From Lentinula raphanica (lineage: Eukaryota > Basidiomycota > Agaricomycetes > Agaricales > Omphalotaceae), in the NCBI GenBank assembly GCA_027919835.1, contig JANVFP010000045.1, positions 1 through 64,000 of the forward strand: a DNA stretch of 64,000 bases, given 5' to 3'. The notes below the pieces were generated by a model. That model saw only the letters and a program-made list of their open reading frames with translations, was not told where the DNA came from and did no database searches. How positions within the stretch are numbered: position 1 is the first letter of the stretch; the number at the start of each line of letters is the position of its first letter. Positions 44,223 through 55,328 of the stretch are shown in pieces. A program made the position numbers and the translations under genes.

Positions 44223-46535
44223 TGGGGCCGGGGATATCGATTGAGATGAGGAACAAGCGAACAAAGAATGGCTAAGGAAGAATGAGAAGATTGCATGGTT
44301 TTTATACCAGGTCCTTGACTCGGGCCAGAGAACGACCTCAAAGTTTGAGCTTGGAGTTTGAAAACTCGAAGTTAGGATCAGACGATGGAAGAGTAAGAGA
44401 AAAGCACGCTGCTTCCAATGAAAGTGACCCTCAAGAGACTGGTCCGATTTCGATGGACTGGTTTTCCAGGCTGAAATAACATAGAAACACCGGTATCATC
44501 GAGTTTTGAGGCACTTGTGCCAACAGAGTCCCTAAAAAGGGTCTTCGAATCTCCGGAAAACGAGGGACGAGAAGGTATGTAGGTCCTCCAAAGTATGTGT
44601 ATTCGGATCACTAGGTCAGCTTGTACATTCCTTCTGGTGCCACCACGGGTTGACCTAAAATAATCATGGGGACAAATACGTGTTGTGGTAGTGGATGCCT
44701 CGAGGTAGGTAGTCAAACTATTCTTGTCCTTGACTCAGGACTAATCAACAAACGGGGACTTTTTGAAGAGTCGACGTCAAAATCGGGACATTTCTTTGAA
44801 GCGTAGGAGTGTGTACCGTTTGCAGAACGGAAATGGAACGATTGCGACAGCTCTGGACGAGGTGTGATCAACAGAGAAAGAGGTCTAGAGGCTGGGATCC
44901 ATCTCTGTACTCTAGAAGATGAGAGAGACGGTCCCTGAGTTAGTAAATCGCTCTGAATAATAATAAGCAAAATTGGTGAAGAGAGAGCCGAAGAGTATTA
45001 CGAACCTGGTCAGATGTAGTGCTGGTCATTTGCGAACAATATCGCGAGACACAAGTGAAAAGTGTAAAGGCGTTCGGCCGTCCTTCGAAGCCGCGCACGA
45101 GGTTGTCAGCTGTGATCGTAAGCATTGTTTTTTGGATACTTGCTGTCACCGGTTCAAGGAAAACATCATCTGATATCATTCCAGAGGAAATGTCTGCGTT
45201 GCCCGCGGATAGAACATAGTGCTCGAAGATGAAAGAACAGGAAACCCCAGAAAACAGTGGGGACCTCGAAAAGGGACACTACTGGCACGCGATGCCCCTG
45301 TGACAACAGTGCTCAAGAGTGAGACGCGGATATCAATAGATTACAGGAGCTTGATCACTTGAGAGCGAATATGCGCGTAAAGAGGATGCTCTTTCGAGTG
45401 ATACGAAAAGCAGATTGTACGAAGGAAATTGCTGCGAGCTGTCAGTCATCTGAATTGGACAGGATCTCTTGATCGACGTACATTCTTAATAAGACGGGTT
45501 TGTCTGAGCAGTGAGCATGCTGCGTTCCTCTGAAGCGTCTTTCCACTTCCACCGCCAGTGAGTCTTTCGATATGATCTTTGCCTTCGTTCGGTCTCACCA
45601 TATTTGACTTCTTCATACGAAACATCCTCCTTTGAAACGAGCTGGTCCTATTCTTGGGATTGTCCGAGCGTTCAGTATTTGAAACTGTTGAGTATACAGC
45701 TGTGCTGAGAGGGTGGACCTGACATTCGTTATTTCGGTAAGTGAGAAACTTGCCAACCTTGTGTTGAGTAATCTCGAACGATGCACCTACAGCATATCTA
45801 TTACATTTCGCCGTCCGTGGTTTTTGCACCTTCGACGTCATCGAGGAGATGCGTGGTACCAGAACACATTTCTGAGTTTCAGTGATATAACCTGGGAAAA
45901 GTACATTGAAACCAGTCTAACATCTCATGGGATGCTTGCGAAATTTGTCGCGGGAAAGCCCATTACCTTGTGAAAGTGATGAAAACCTGATGCCATCGTT
46001 TGTCGTTGTAAGATACAGTGAATACGCGGGCCCGACCAGTGAGCTATATCCGTGAAACCACACTCAATCTTTGCCTGGTTCAAATCAGATATAATTTCTG
46101 AGTGCGGTTTCTGAGGAGATTGGAATTAGTCCAAGCTGATAAGATCCTTCGCCACATGAGTGTTGGAGATTGGAAAGAAACATACCTTTGACCATGGAAG
46201 GTTGATGGAAAGAATGAAGTCACAATGTAAATTGAATAATCTTGCCACGTGCAAGCCCTGCTTTCGAGCCGGCAAGTCGTTCGATCCATCATCCATCGAC
46301 AATTTGTCCTTTTTCCGCTCTTTACCTTCTTACCTCACTCGTTGCTCGTCGTCGCTGTCGTCGCGGCGTCCACCTGTCTTCTTTACGAACTTCTTTCACG
46401 AACAACTTCACTCTGAGTGCTGTGGTATTGCAAGTTCCCACATCTCCATGTACGGCTCAAAGTTTACACTCTCATTTTTCCTGACTTTGTATTCGATTTA
46501 GTGCTCGCTGTTGAACGACCTCGAAGCCTAGCTTA
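44223..46535. other. Intergenic, 2.3 kb, no convincing gene
   Basis: Several frames of 60-130 codons exist on both strands (the longest on the minus strand at 45446-45841) but none shows family features or clean splice partners. It holds the laccase promoter and the promoter of the gene at 46536. Confidence 0.4.
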
Positions 46536-49500
46536 ATGCCACTAAGAGCTCTATTCGCCAAGAGGAACAAATCTCGCACGGAGTTTCGTGATTCGACACC
46601 GGCCAGCCCCACTGCTACCGCTGCAACGGAATCTCCGTCCAACTCGCCCACCACTGAATACGTGAAGCCAGACTCCCTCTTACCTTCCAGTCCCAACGGC
46701 CGAAGCACTCTTCACCCAGACGTCGCGCACACGTCGCCAACAAAGTCTACCAAGAGTAGCGTGTATCCCTCTGTAGCTGACTCTTCGCCTGGTTCCTCTA
46801 GCAAGATACGACTACCATTCGGTCGTAAAAGAGCAGCAAAGTCATCGAGCTCGAATGTTGGCAAAGACTCGGACTCGGATGTGACCTCTCCACCACTTCC
46901 GCCATTCACAAGCCGCCTAAGCACCAGTGTCGCTTCGGAATCAGATGCGGCGTCCTTCCGCCGGAAATTAGGTCCACCGCCAAGTCGCTCAGCGATTTTT
47001 TCCGCTTATGGGGATCCTCATAGCGCTTCGTCAACAAGATCACTTCCGAACGAATACCCGTCGCCTGTTCTGACGAACGAGGCACTCGTGGAAAATCATG
47101 CATCTGCACCCAAGAGGCCTCTCTTCCCTTGGTCATCAAAATCTCAGCCCAGCAGTACCAAGGCTAAAGTCAAATCAAAACCCTCCCCTTTGAAAGCAGA
47201 TGAGCTCTCTTCCGAACTCGAACATAACTCATCATTCAATCTCAAATCATTTCGCCATCTTGGCGATCCTGATCCTTCACCTGAACTGCCTCCTCCTCCA
47301 CCTGTCCGCAATCATTCCACCGCCCCTGGTTCTGCCAACTCCTCCTCTACCTCACTTGTCCCTCCCGGTCCAATATCAGGCTCTCGGTCACGTAATGCCA
47401 GTTTTAGCTCACTGAATGACCCTTCCGGATCGCAGCAGCGAATCTCAGTGGCCGCTTTTCGGGAAGCACAGGCTCGTCGCAGTTTGGCAGGCTCTCCAAT
47501 ACCCACCCCCAGATCACCCAGTCCAGGACCTATTCTCTCCATCCATACTAATCGTGCATCACCTTCGAACCAAACGAATGATGTTCGACAGAGGAGAACT
47601 TCATTGGTTGCCCTAGGAAACACGAGGTATTCTTCGGATGAAGACGAATCCTCGGAGAATGAAGAAGACGATTCTGACACAGAGAGGAAGACGAGAGGAC
47701 GTCCTGGGAAAAAGGATAGCGCCAAAATCAAAGCCAAGTCCGAAGCTGGGCATGGTTCAAGTTCGTATAGAACCGCTCCGTCCGCCTTCCCTGGTCCAAA
47801 TTCTAGCCTAAGACCCGATGCAGCTGCAAAAATTGCTGCTCCTCGATCACGTTCGGATGTCTATGGTCAAGGTGTCTATGGAACCCAGCCAGTAGTTTCA
47901 GCTAGTGCATCAACAAGCGCAGTCTCTTCAAATACCGGCAGTGGTAGTGGTGAGTAGTGTCATTTCGCTGCCTGCGTTGTTACGTGTCTCATGTAATCTG
48001 AAGCAATGCAAAGTACCAATACCCGCTCTGAGGTAAAACCCGCTGCTGGTACTACTCGCCCACCATCCAAAGCTGTTTCTCAAGGTGATTCTGATTCTGA
48101 CGATTCTGACAATGCACCTTTGGCCACGTTGGTACCTCCAAAGCGTCCCGGAAGCTCTGCTTCCAATCGTTCAAATCCCCAGTCTGACGGAACCTCCATC
48201 CGTTCCGGGGGTAGAGGAGGAGCAATGAGAGCTAGAGTCAATTCAAACGCGATGCCGAAGCCGTTGATTGACATTAACGAGCTTACTGGGCCTAACAGAC
48301 GTTCTATTGAGACTGGGACTGGTAGGCAAAAGAATCAAGATGGTTTTACAGCTGGGGCGACGTTACTTTCTTCTGGAACTACCCAAGGTGCATCTTCGAT
48401 TACAACCATGTCACCCACACCTTCTTCCGTCACTTCTACTTCACCTCCAGGAAGGCGTTTTGTATCCCCTCCCCCTTCTCCCGTTTCTAATCACCCTCCC
48501 TATACTCGATCCGAGGCCACGAGTCCGCGCTCTCCTTCCCAGGCTCCTTCTGGACTAGTGCAACGAAGAATACCGATGGGAAGGAAGGATCCCGATGCTT
48601 CGAGTACGCTGAGCAGCACGACTGCTAGTAGTAGTAACGATGGTACCGCAGGTGGTCGAAGGAAGGATCCCCTTTCGGAAAGGTTATCGAAGGTTGTAGC
48701 ACAGAGCGCGAGTTCATCCCCGACTATTGCCCAACCATCACCGAACGTGCTTACCGGTCCTCCTTTACGGCGAGGAATAGGTCAGACGAGCGACACCAAC
48801 GTTCGTTCGAATTCTTCCGGTGATATTGAGATTCCGTTCACTTCTTCGCCTTCGCCTACGCTCGAAGTGTCCGCCCCAGACCGCAAGTCTCCAGCCGACG
48901 TTGTTGACTCATACTTCCCCAAAGAGTCTGTTGTGAAAGCTCCTTCGAAGACCTCCGATGCGCTATCACCTGTCGAACATACAGTGAAGCGAGACGTCTA
49001 CACTAGAAAAAGTCAAGATAGCACAGAGGCAATGGCAGATCTCGCGGACTTGTTGGGTGCTGGGATCAAGCTCGTGAGTGTTAACGGTGAAGATCAGTCA
49101 ACTGAGGATTTACCTCTCGGACATGATACGGAGAGCAAAGAGAAGGATGATGCCGATTCTTTCGTTCGTCTTGCTTATGATGAGCCTCCTCCCTCACCAA
49201 ATCGGATCACTCCCATTGTGGTGAAAACCAGACCTGCCGCACCGGCGTTCGCTGTTACTTCGAGGCCACAGCATGCGAGAGGTGCAAGTATCAATATTCT
49301 CACAACTTCGACGTCGGGCACTGTTGTGAATACTACGACAGGAGATGTTACTACCGCCACAACTACGACAACGACGACTACCACCCAGGCTCCGACAAGG
49401 AGTCCTCCTTCGGCGGGCTTAGTTAGACCTAGGAGTTCCACGATGTTACCTGCGAGCTCTAGCAGGACCGACTTACCTACTTGGTCTTCAACAAATCCCA

Positions 49501-51037
49501 ACCCCACTACCAAGGCGAGAACTCTTGTGTCCAACACATCACACGCGCCTTCGTCAAATGTCAGTAGCTCAGTTGCTAGTAGCAGTGCAAGTTCAAGCGC
49601 TAGTTCGAGCAATAGTGGCCAAAGTACCCACAAAAACGCAAGCAGCGGTAACGACTCTAGATCTCCCCGCAACCAAACCCGAGGGCAGGAGATTACTCGA
49701 TATCGACCAGCAGCATCGAAACCTCCTCCGCGATCTATGAGCGCGAATCAGATATCTACTCCTGCTCCTTCCATGTCTCGTTTCCCACCTCCGTCTAAGC
49801 CGTTTGCTTCGCAGAGTCCTGCAAGCTCTACAGGTGGCTCAAGCAGTGGTAGAGGAGCACCGATCACGCCAAGAGATGGTAGTGATATTGGAGATGGGAT
49901 TCATCACTCGCCTTCAAAGGAAGAACAGTGGGGAAGTGGTGTTAGTGGATTAGGGTTTGGTACGAGACACGGGAAGAAGAGAAGTATCGCGTTCGATGAT
50001 GAAGGTGGAGTTGAGGGGCAAGGGAAGAATAAGAGTAAAGAAACACCAGAGGATGAGGAGGCAAGGCGTAAAGAGAGGCGGAGGAGTGAGGCTCGTGCTG
50101 CGATCGAGGTAGGCTCGTGAACTTCTTGTGATTTTCCTTTCCTCACTTATTCGTTCTTGTTGTTCAGCTCGGGAATACGATCAATGGCCCAGGTCCCATT
50201 CTCGACGACGATGACGAAGATCTACCTATCAGTCAAACCACTGGAGCTATGATGAACGGAATGAGTCCGATGATGATGAATGGACCTATGCCTGGCATGC
50301 CGGGTATGCTCGCACCCCAGATGACCGGAAACCCGATGTGGGGATGGCCATCCATGCCGTCCATGCCTCAAATGGCTCCAGGTCAAATGTTGTCGCCTGC
50401 TCAGTTCATGGTTCCGCCTCCTACCGACCCAGCTTTCTTCGCTGCCCATCAACAAGCAATGATGTATGCTAAGCAGGCATATCAAATGGCTGTCGCTCAA
50501 CAGGCCATGGCAGCGGCAGGGGAAGAATGGGAGCGTGGTTCAGCTGTGGGTGGGTTCAGCAGCAGTCAGAGCATGTATGGTATGCCGCCCTCCACCCCAT
50601 CGATGATGGGCTCGCCATATGGCATGGGAGGTATGAATGGGTGGTCAACTGGGTCTACGCTCTTCCCCCCCTCTGCTTCGCGAACGAGCATGTTTGGGAG
50701 TGGCGCTATGAGTGAATACGGAGGGAGTGGAAGGAACGGAGGTTGGGCTTCCTCCAGAAGTGTTTATGGAGAGTCATTTGGTCCTTCAGCGCCTTCCCCT
50801 CGAAGTCCAGGTGGGGCTAACAGAGGGCGACTGTCGTCTTATAATCGTGAATCTGGTCACTATCCTCCAATGCCGCCTATGCCTCCTCCATCGAATAACA
50901 AAAATGCAGCTTCTCGACAATCTGCGAATCCAAGAGCCCGTACGGTCAGTCAGCCTGCCAATCCTGTCCGGAATCGTGATGCAGGTACTCCCGCTCGCAA
51001 GGCTCCTCCTTCGAGCTGGAAGACAAATGCTGCATGA
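46536..51037 (+). CDS. Large Ser/Pro-rich disordered protein, 1,462 aa
   Basis: Three exons (46536-47949, 48004-50108, 50168-51037) join in phase. Almost the whole protein is low complexity: Ser, Pro, Thr and basic patches with many SP/TP sites, suited to proline-directed phosphorylation. A stretch of Thr sits near the middle of exon 2, a short charged helix (DEEARRKERRRSEARAAIEVG) spans its end, and an acidic DDDDEDLP precedes a Met/Gly/Pro/Gln-rich C-terminal third (PGMPGMLAPQM, MMYAKQAYQMAVAQQAMAAAG). No enzyme domain or membrane span. Such composition fits a scaffold, an RNA-granule or a cell-polarity protein, but I do not recognise it. Confidence 0.75.
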
Positions 51038-51737
51038 GCGCTATATATACATCATATTACAAGATTGAATTCCTTCTTTATACGCCTCGTTTCTTTTTCC
51101 TCTCGTTCTGCTGTTTTTTTCTTGCAACATCGCATCTGTATACCAGCCAATCATTGAACTTTCCTCGTATATTTTCTTGATCAGAGGACAGGATAATGTC
51201 TTGGAGTACATCATGATATACCACCCATGATCAACTGTATCCTTCCTTCTCCGTTCCTTTTTCTTTAATTCCGACAACCAAAAGCTCTCCAACTTCTCTT
51301 CAATAGCATAGCGATCGTTTCCGAACTATTAATCTTGTAGTCTGTAGTAGTAAACCGTATTTCCTCAAACCTCCGTACGCATTCCTTCAATGCACTGAAC
51401 TAGTCGTCAATCTTCTCATAGATATTTAACAACCTATCTGTACCACATCGCACTACTTTCGAGTCTCGAAGCAGCGTGGAAGAAAGGACCAAGTAATGTT
51501 GTCGAGGGACCATTCCGTATCGACATAAGTATCATAGAACATGCGATTAAGCTGACTCTTCAAGTTAATAGGGACTGTAGAAGAACATGATGAATATATA
51601 ACGAAGGTGGGACTACAGTACAACACAGTAAGTGTACCTCGAAGAACAAGATCAATATACATACTGTTAGTAGATCAGTTATATGTAGCCCGAATAGATA
51701 GAGTAAGATAGAGAATGTACATGAAGTTGGTAGTGAC
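51038..51737. other. 3' flank of SSP8, duplicated at 53850
   Basis: From about 51160 this sequence is nearly identical to 53850-54475. On the minus strand it holds GTAAGT and GTACAC sites that could be 3'-untranslated intron donors. No coding potential recognised. Confidence 0.55.
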
Positions 51738-53018
51738 TTACCGACACCAAACAAAAGTAAGAAAGAAAGGTAGGTAGAAATAAGTGCGAAACATAAAAGA
51801 AAGATCCCGACACAGCAGCGTCGGGATTCGGCGCCTAAACCTCATCCATATCTTCCGCATCTTCCGCAGTAGGTTCGTTCGACTGAGAGGAAGCACCCTC
51901 GCTCGGATCTTCCGATTCGAGCAAATCCACAATGCGAACGATCTCGGGACTACGTGCTTTTCAAATTCTGTCTCTAATAGATGTGGTAAGAGGTTTTTGC
52001 AATTAGATTTTACTGCGACATGGATGTAGGATTTCGGATTCAGAGCGTCTTTGGGTGTATTCGTTTTGGTCAAGAGGGTTTCAACGTTCATCATGGTTTG
52101 AAGGGCTGCATGTTGGACGTATTTTCTCCGGAACATGGTGGAGAGTACGATTGGCAATTCTTTGTAAAATCCCGCGGCAGGCCGTTTGCCCTCCCCCGCT
52201 TTGTACATGTCAACGTTGTGGACATGGCCATCCTTGCCGTAATAGAGGCAAAAGAAACCACCGAAGCAGATCGCCGGGTCTGCCTCCTTCCTCTCTTCCA
52301 GTGGTGCTCCCAGCCACACTGGCTCTTTGCCTACAAACAATCCGGCCCAAAGTCTGACTCGATCGGTGACGACTCCAGTGCTGCTCGTCGTTATAAACTC
52401 GGAGCTCGTGGAGTCGGCGTTCGGGCCCAAAGTAACTGCATCCATATCGTCCGACGGGAGGGAAGCTATCGCGGTTGCAACATCGGGCGCTTTGAGCGCG
52501 TACACGAAGCCGATGATTTTGGGAAGATTCGCACGGTCTTCAACTGTTATGTCCTGCCTGATAGAAGTTAATATTCGAGGGATAAAGGTATTCGGAGTCA
52601 ATCCAGCTTCGTTAAGTTGAGAATGCGGCATAGTTTCGCGGTAGCCTTTCCATTTTCTTCGGAACGCGCCTTTGGTAGTCACTGGCAATTCCACATAATA
52701 CTCCTCGAAAGGCTTATTATTGCCATGTTTGCGTATGTCAACGGTGTAGACTCCGCCGTGCTTGTCGCGACCGATGCAAAAGTAGCCAGCCAAGCAGACC
52801 AAGGGGTTTGCCTGCTTTCTGTCTTCCCAGGGTGCTGTTGGCAACAACCATTCATCGTCTTTGCCAAATCCAGTTCGAAGTCCAGCCCGGATTTTGCCTT
52901 TTTGACTGTCTATATTCTCTTTCTTGGTCCTTGAACCAGACCGCACGGGTCTCGGAGTCACAGAGACTACACAGAAAAGGACAGCGGCAGAAAGGGAGCA
53001 TAAGACACGAAAGCGCAT
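51738..53018 (-). CDS. Secreted protein SSP8 with two tandem domains; C-terminus frameshifted
   Basis: A single minus-strand frame of 426 codons. The signal peptide MRFRVLCSLSAAVLFCVVSV is followed by two copies of a ~85-residue domain (about residues 45-130 and 218-300) with pattern WEDRKQANPLVCLAGYFC / LEERKEADPAICFGGFFC, a glycine-rich turn, VDxxK, a YxELP motif and FRRK. Each domain has two Cys. After the VVP near residue 350 the frame runs into a basic tail, while the next frame reads EIVRIVDLLESEDP and ends DMDEV with a stop at 51835, matching the paralogue SSP9. A 1-bp loss relative to SSP9 therefore replaced the acidic tail. No intron follows the signal exon, unlike the other SSP genes. 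Confidence 0.65.
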   Translation of the reverse strand: MRFRVLCSLSAAVLFCVVSVTPRPVRSGSRTKKENIDSQKGKIRAGLRTGFGKDDEWLLPTAPWEDRKQANPLVCLAGYFCIGRDKHGGVYTVDIRKHGNNKPFEEYYVELPVTTKGAFRRKWKGYRETMPHSQLNEAGLTPNTFIPRILTSIRQDITVEDRANLPKIIGFVYALKAPDVATAIASLPSDDMDAVTLGPNADSTSSEFITTSSTGVVTDRVRLWAGLFVGKEPVWLGAPLEERKEADPAICFGGFFCLYYGKDGHVHNVDMYKAGEGKRPAAGFYKELPIVLSTMFRRKYVQHAALQTMMNVETLLTKTNTPKDALNPKSYIHVAVKSNCKNLLPHLLETEFEKHVVPRSFALWICSNRKIRARVLPLSRTNLLRKMRKIWMRFRRRIPTLLCRDLSFMFRTYFYLPFFLTFVWCR

Positions 53019-53268
53019 TTCTGAATGACGAGGAGCGAAGGGATGAGAGGATGAGTGTGAGAGCCTTGCGAGGGGTTTTCGAGAGAAATAGAGGGAGAGC
53101 GGTATGGATGTACGTCCGGTGGAATGATAAGGGACGATTAGAGTCGATGGGAGGGACAGGAGGGATATGGAGTTAGCAACCTACATAATGTATTCAAATT
53201 GTGAAGTCGAGATCAGCTCAAGAATCATCTATAAGAGGCACACTCACCAGTCGAGGTGAAAACAGCAG

Positions 53269-53282
53269 TTTTGACCAGCAAG
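53269..53282 (-). promoter_or_regulatory. SSP leader element, copy 8 (diverged)
   Basis: Minus strand CTTGCTGGTCAAAA, followed downstream by a GTGAGT donor (plus-strand ACTCAC at 53243-53248). The core is kept but the outer arms are partly lost. Confidence 0.65.
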
Positions 53283-53849
53283 AGAGATATACGGAACTTC
53301 GATGATCCGACTATTGTCAACTATGAAAGGAGAGATATTGAACACGGTGAATTTAGATTCGACAAGGATCGCCTACATACCGAACCAGCGTTGAGCAATC
53401 TTTTTGAGGGGCCGGGTTCTGGGGAGAGGAGACTTTGACGATTGCTGTTTGGCGGCGTGTAAGATCGTGGATGAGGGAAGAAAACAGATTGGGTACCGAC
53501 GTTTTTATATATATTCTCTCGGATAAACGCATGAATTTGCCCTTTGAAACCTAATCAAAATGAGCGAAGGCGGTGAGTGTCCACCTGTGTCCTATAAGTA
53601 CTGTCCAGATGGAAGTTACAGTTGAGCGCTCCATCGGTGTTCTTCACATGAACCACTATGTATCAGCCAAATTCTCTCGCAGCTACATACCCTTCCACGT
53701 TCACAATTTCCGTCTCCGAGTCCTTGGCCAGATTTACCTGCATAACGCCTGGCCAGTACAACTTGAGGACCGAATTTCGAGCAGAGAGTTAGTCTCCCGA
53801 GGAGTCAGACTCGTAAATTGATGATCCTCAGAGGACCACGCAAGACAGT

Positions 53850-54475
53850 CGATGCTATATATTTTCTTGATTAGAGGACAGGACTCCTAATGTCTTGGAG
53901 TACATCATGATATACCACCCATGATTAACTGTATCCTTCCTTCTCCGTTCTTTTTTCTCTAATTCCGATAACCAAAAGCTTACCAACTTCTCTCCAATAG
54001 CATAGCGCTCGTTTCCGAACTATTAATCATGTAGTCTGTAGTAGTAAACCGTATTTCCTCAAACCTCCGCACGCATTTCTTCAATGCACTGAACTAGTCG
54101 TCAATCTTCTCATAGATATTTAACAACCCATCTGTACCACATCGCACTACTTTCGAGTCTCGAAGCAGCGTGGAAGAAAGGACCGAGTAATGTTGTCGGG
54201 GGACCATTCCGTATCGACATATCATAGAACATGCGATTAAGCTTACTCTTCAAGTTAATTGGGACTGTAGAAGAACAGGATCAATATATAACGAAGGTGG
54301 GACTACAGTACAACACAGTAAGTGTACCTCGAAGAACAAGATCAATATACATACTGTTAGTAGATCAGTTATATGTAGCCCGAATAGATAGAGTAAGATA
54401 GAGAATGTACATGAAGTTGGTAGTGACTTACCGACACCAAACAAAAGTAAGTAAGAAAGGTAGGTAGAAATAAGT
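53850..54475. other. 3' flank of SSP9, copy of 51160-51780
   Basis: Nearly identical to the SSP8 3' flank apart from scattered substitutions and a few short indels. It is the best-conserved part of the duplication although non-coding. Confidence 0.7.
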
Positions 54476-54603
54476 ACATACGAAACAAAATCTATAAGTG
54501 AGAGAACGGGGGTGAGGGTGAAACGAGTGTCAGTAAGTACCTCCCTTCCTTCCTTCCCGACACGGCAGCGTCGGGATTCGTGACAGCTCCTACGTGACGG
54601 TGC

Positions 54604-55328
54604 CTAAACCTCATCCATATTCTCAGCAGCAGCAGCAGCTTCGGCCAATTGCCAGGCGGAAATGCTCTGGATCGGATTTTCTGATTCGAGCAAATCCAAA
54701 ACGTGAGCGATCTTGGGCGATACGACGTTTTCAAAGTCTGCCTCTGACTCTAGACGCGGTAAGAGGAACCCGCGAACAGATTTTACTGTGGTAGGGATGT
54801 AGGATTTCTGATTCAGAGCCTCTTTGGGTGTATTCGTTTCCTTCAAGAGGCTATCAACGTTCATCATGGTTGCGACTCTGCGAGGGCCGTCTGTTGTTCG
54901 TATTTTCTCCGGAACACGGGGGAAAGTAGGGCAGGTAATTCGACGTAATACCCATCGGCGGCCCGACTTTTGCCCTCTGTTTTCATGTCAACTCTGTGAA
55001 CTGCCATGCGGCCCATGCCGTCCTTGCCTAAAAAGAGGCAAAAGTAACTAGCATAGCAGCACGCGGGGTTTGCCTTTTTTCTCTCTTCCAGTGGTGCTCT
55101 TAGCGACAATGGCTTATGGCCTTGATCAAAATACCCGGCCCAGAGCTTCACTCTATGGTCGCGAGTCTTTTCTGCATTCTCCGCAAGCATGGCCCGCGCA
55201 CCTGGCTGGTCCGAGGGAGCTCTCGGGACCAAAGTTGGACTTAGGGCAGGCGGCAAGGGGCTCGTAGTCACAGAGACTACACAAAAAAGGACAGTGGCAG
55301 AAAGGGTGTATACGACACGAAAGCGCAT
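54604..55328 (-). CDS. Secreted protein SSP9, single domain, broken by a frameshift
   Basis: The minus-strand frame from 55328 encodes signal peptide MRFRVVYTLSATVLFCVVSV, a spacer, and one copy of the Cys-containing domain (LEERKKANPACCYASYFC to FRRKYEQQ), then stops after 154 residues. A second frame from 54867 to 54604 continues the homology to SSP8 (MMNVDSLLKETNTPKEALNQKSYI) and ends in an acidic tail, ENMDEV. Between the two, SSP9 has eight extra bases compared with SSP8 near 54870-54890, too few for an intron, so the frame is broken. The upstream domain found in SSP8 is missing. It could be a pseudogene, or a functional truncated form. Confidence 0.6.

Noticed and set aside
45446..45841. 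Minus-strand frame of 131 codons containing GGGSGKT, resembling a P-loop
   Set aside because: No flanking strand-loop-helix pattern, no second nucleotide-binding motif and no splice partners; chance match.
49175..49672. 165-codon hydrophobic minus-strand frame looking like a membrane protein
   Set aside because: It is the antisense shadow of the Ser/Thr-rich exon at 48004-50108, whose codons read as Leu/Val on the other strand.
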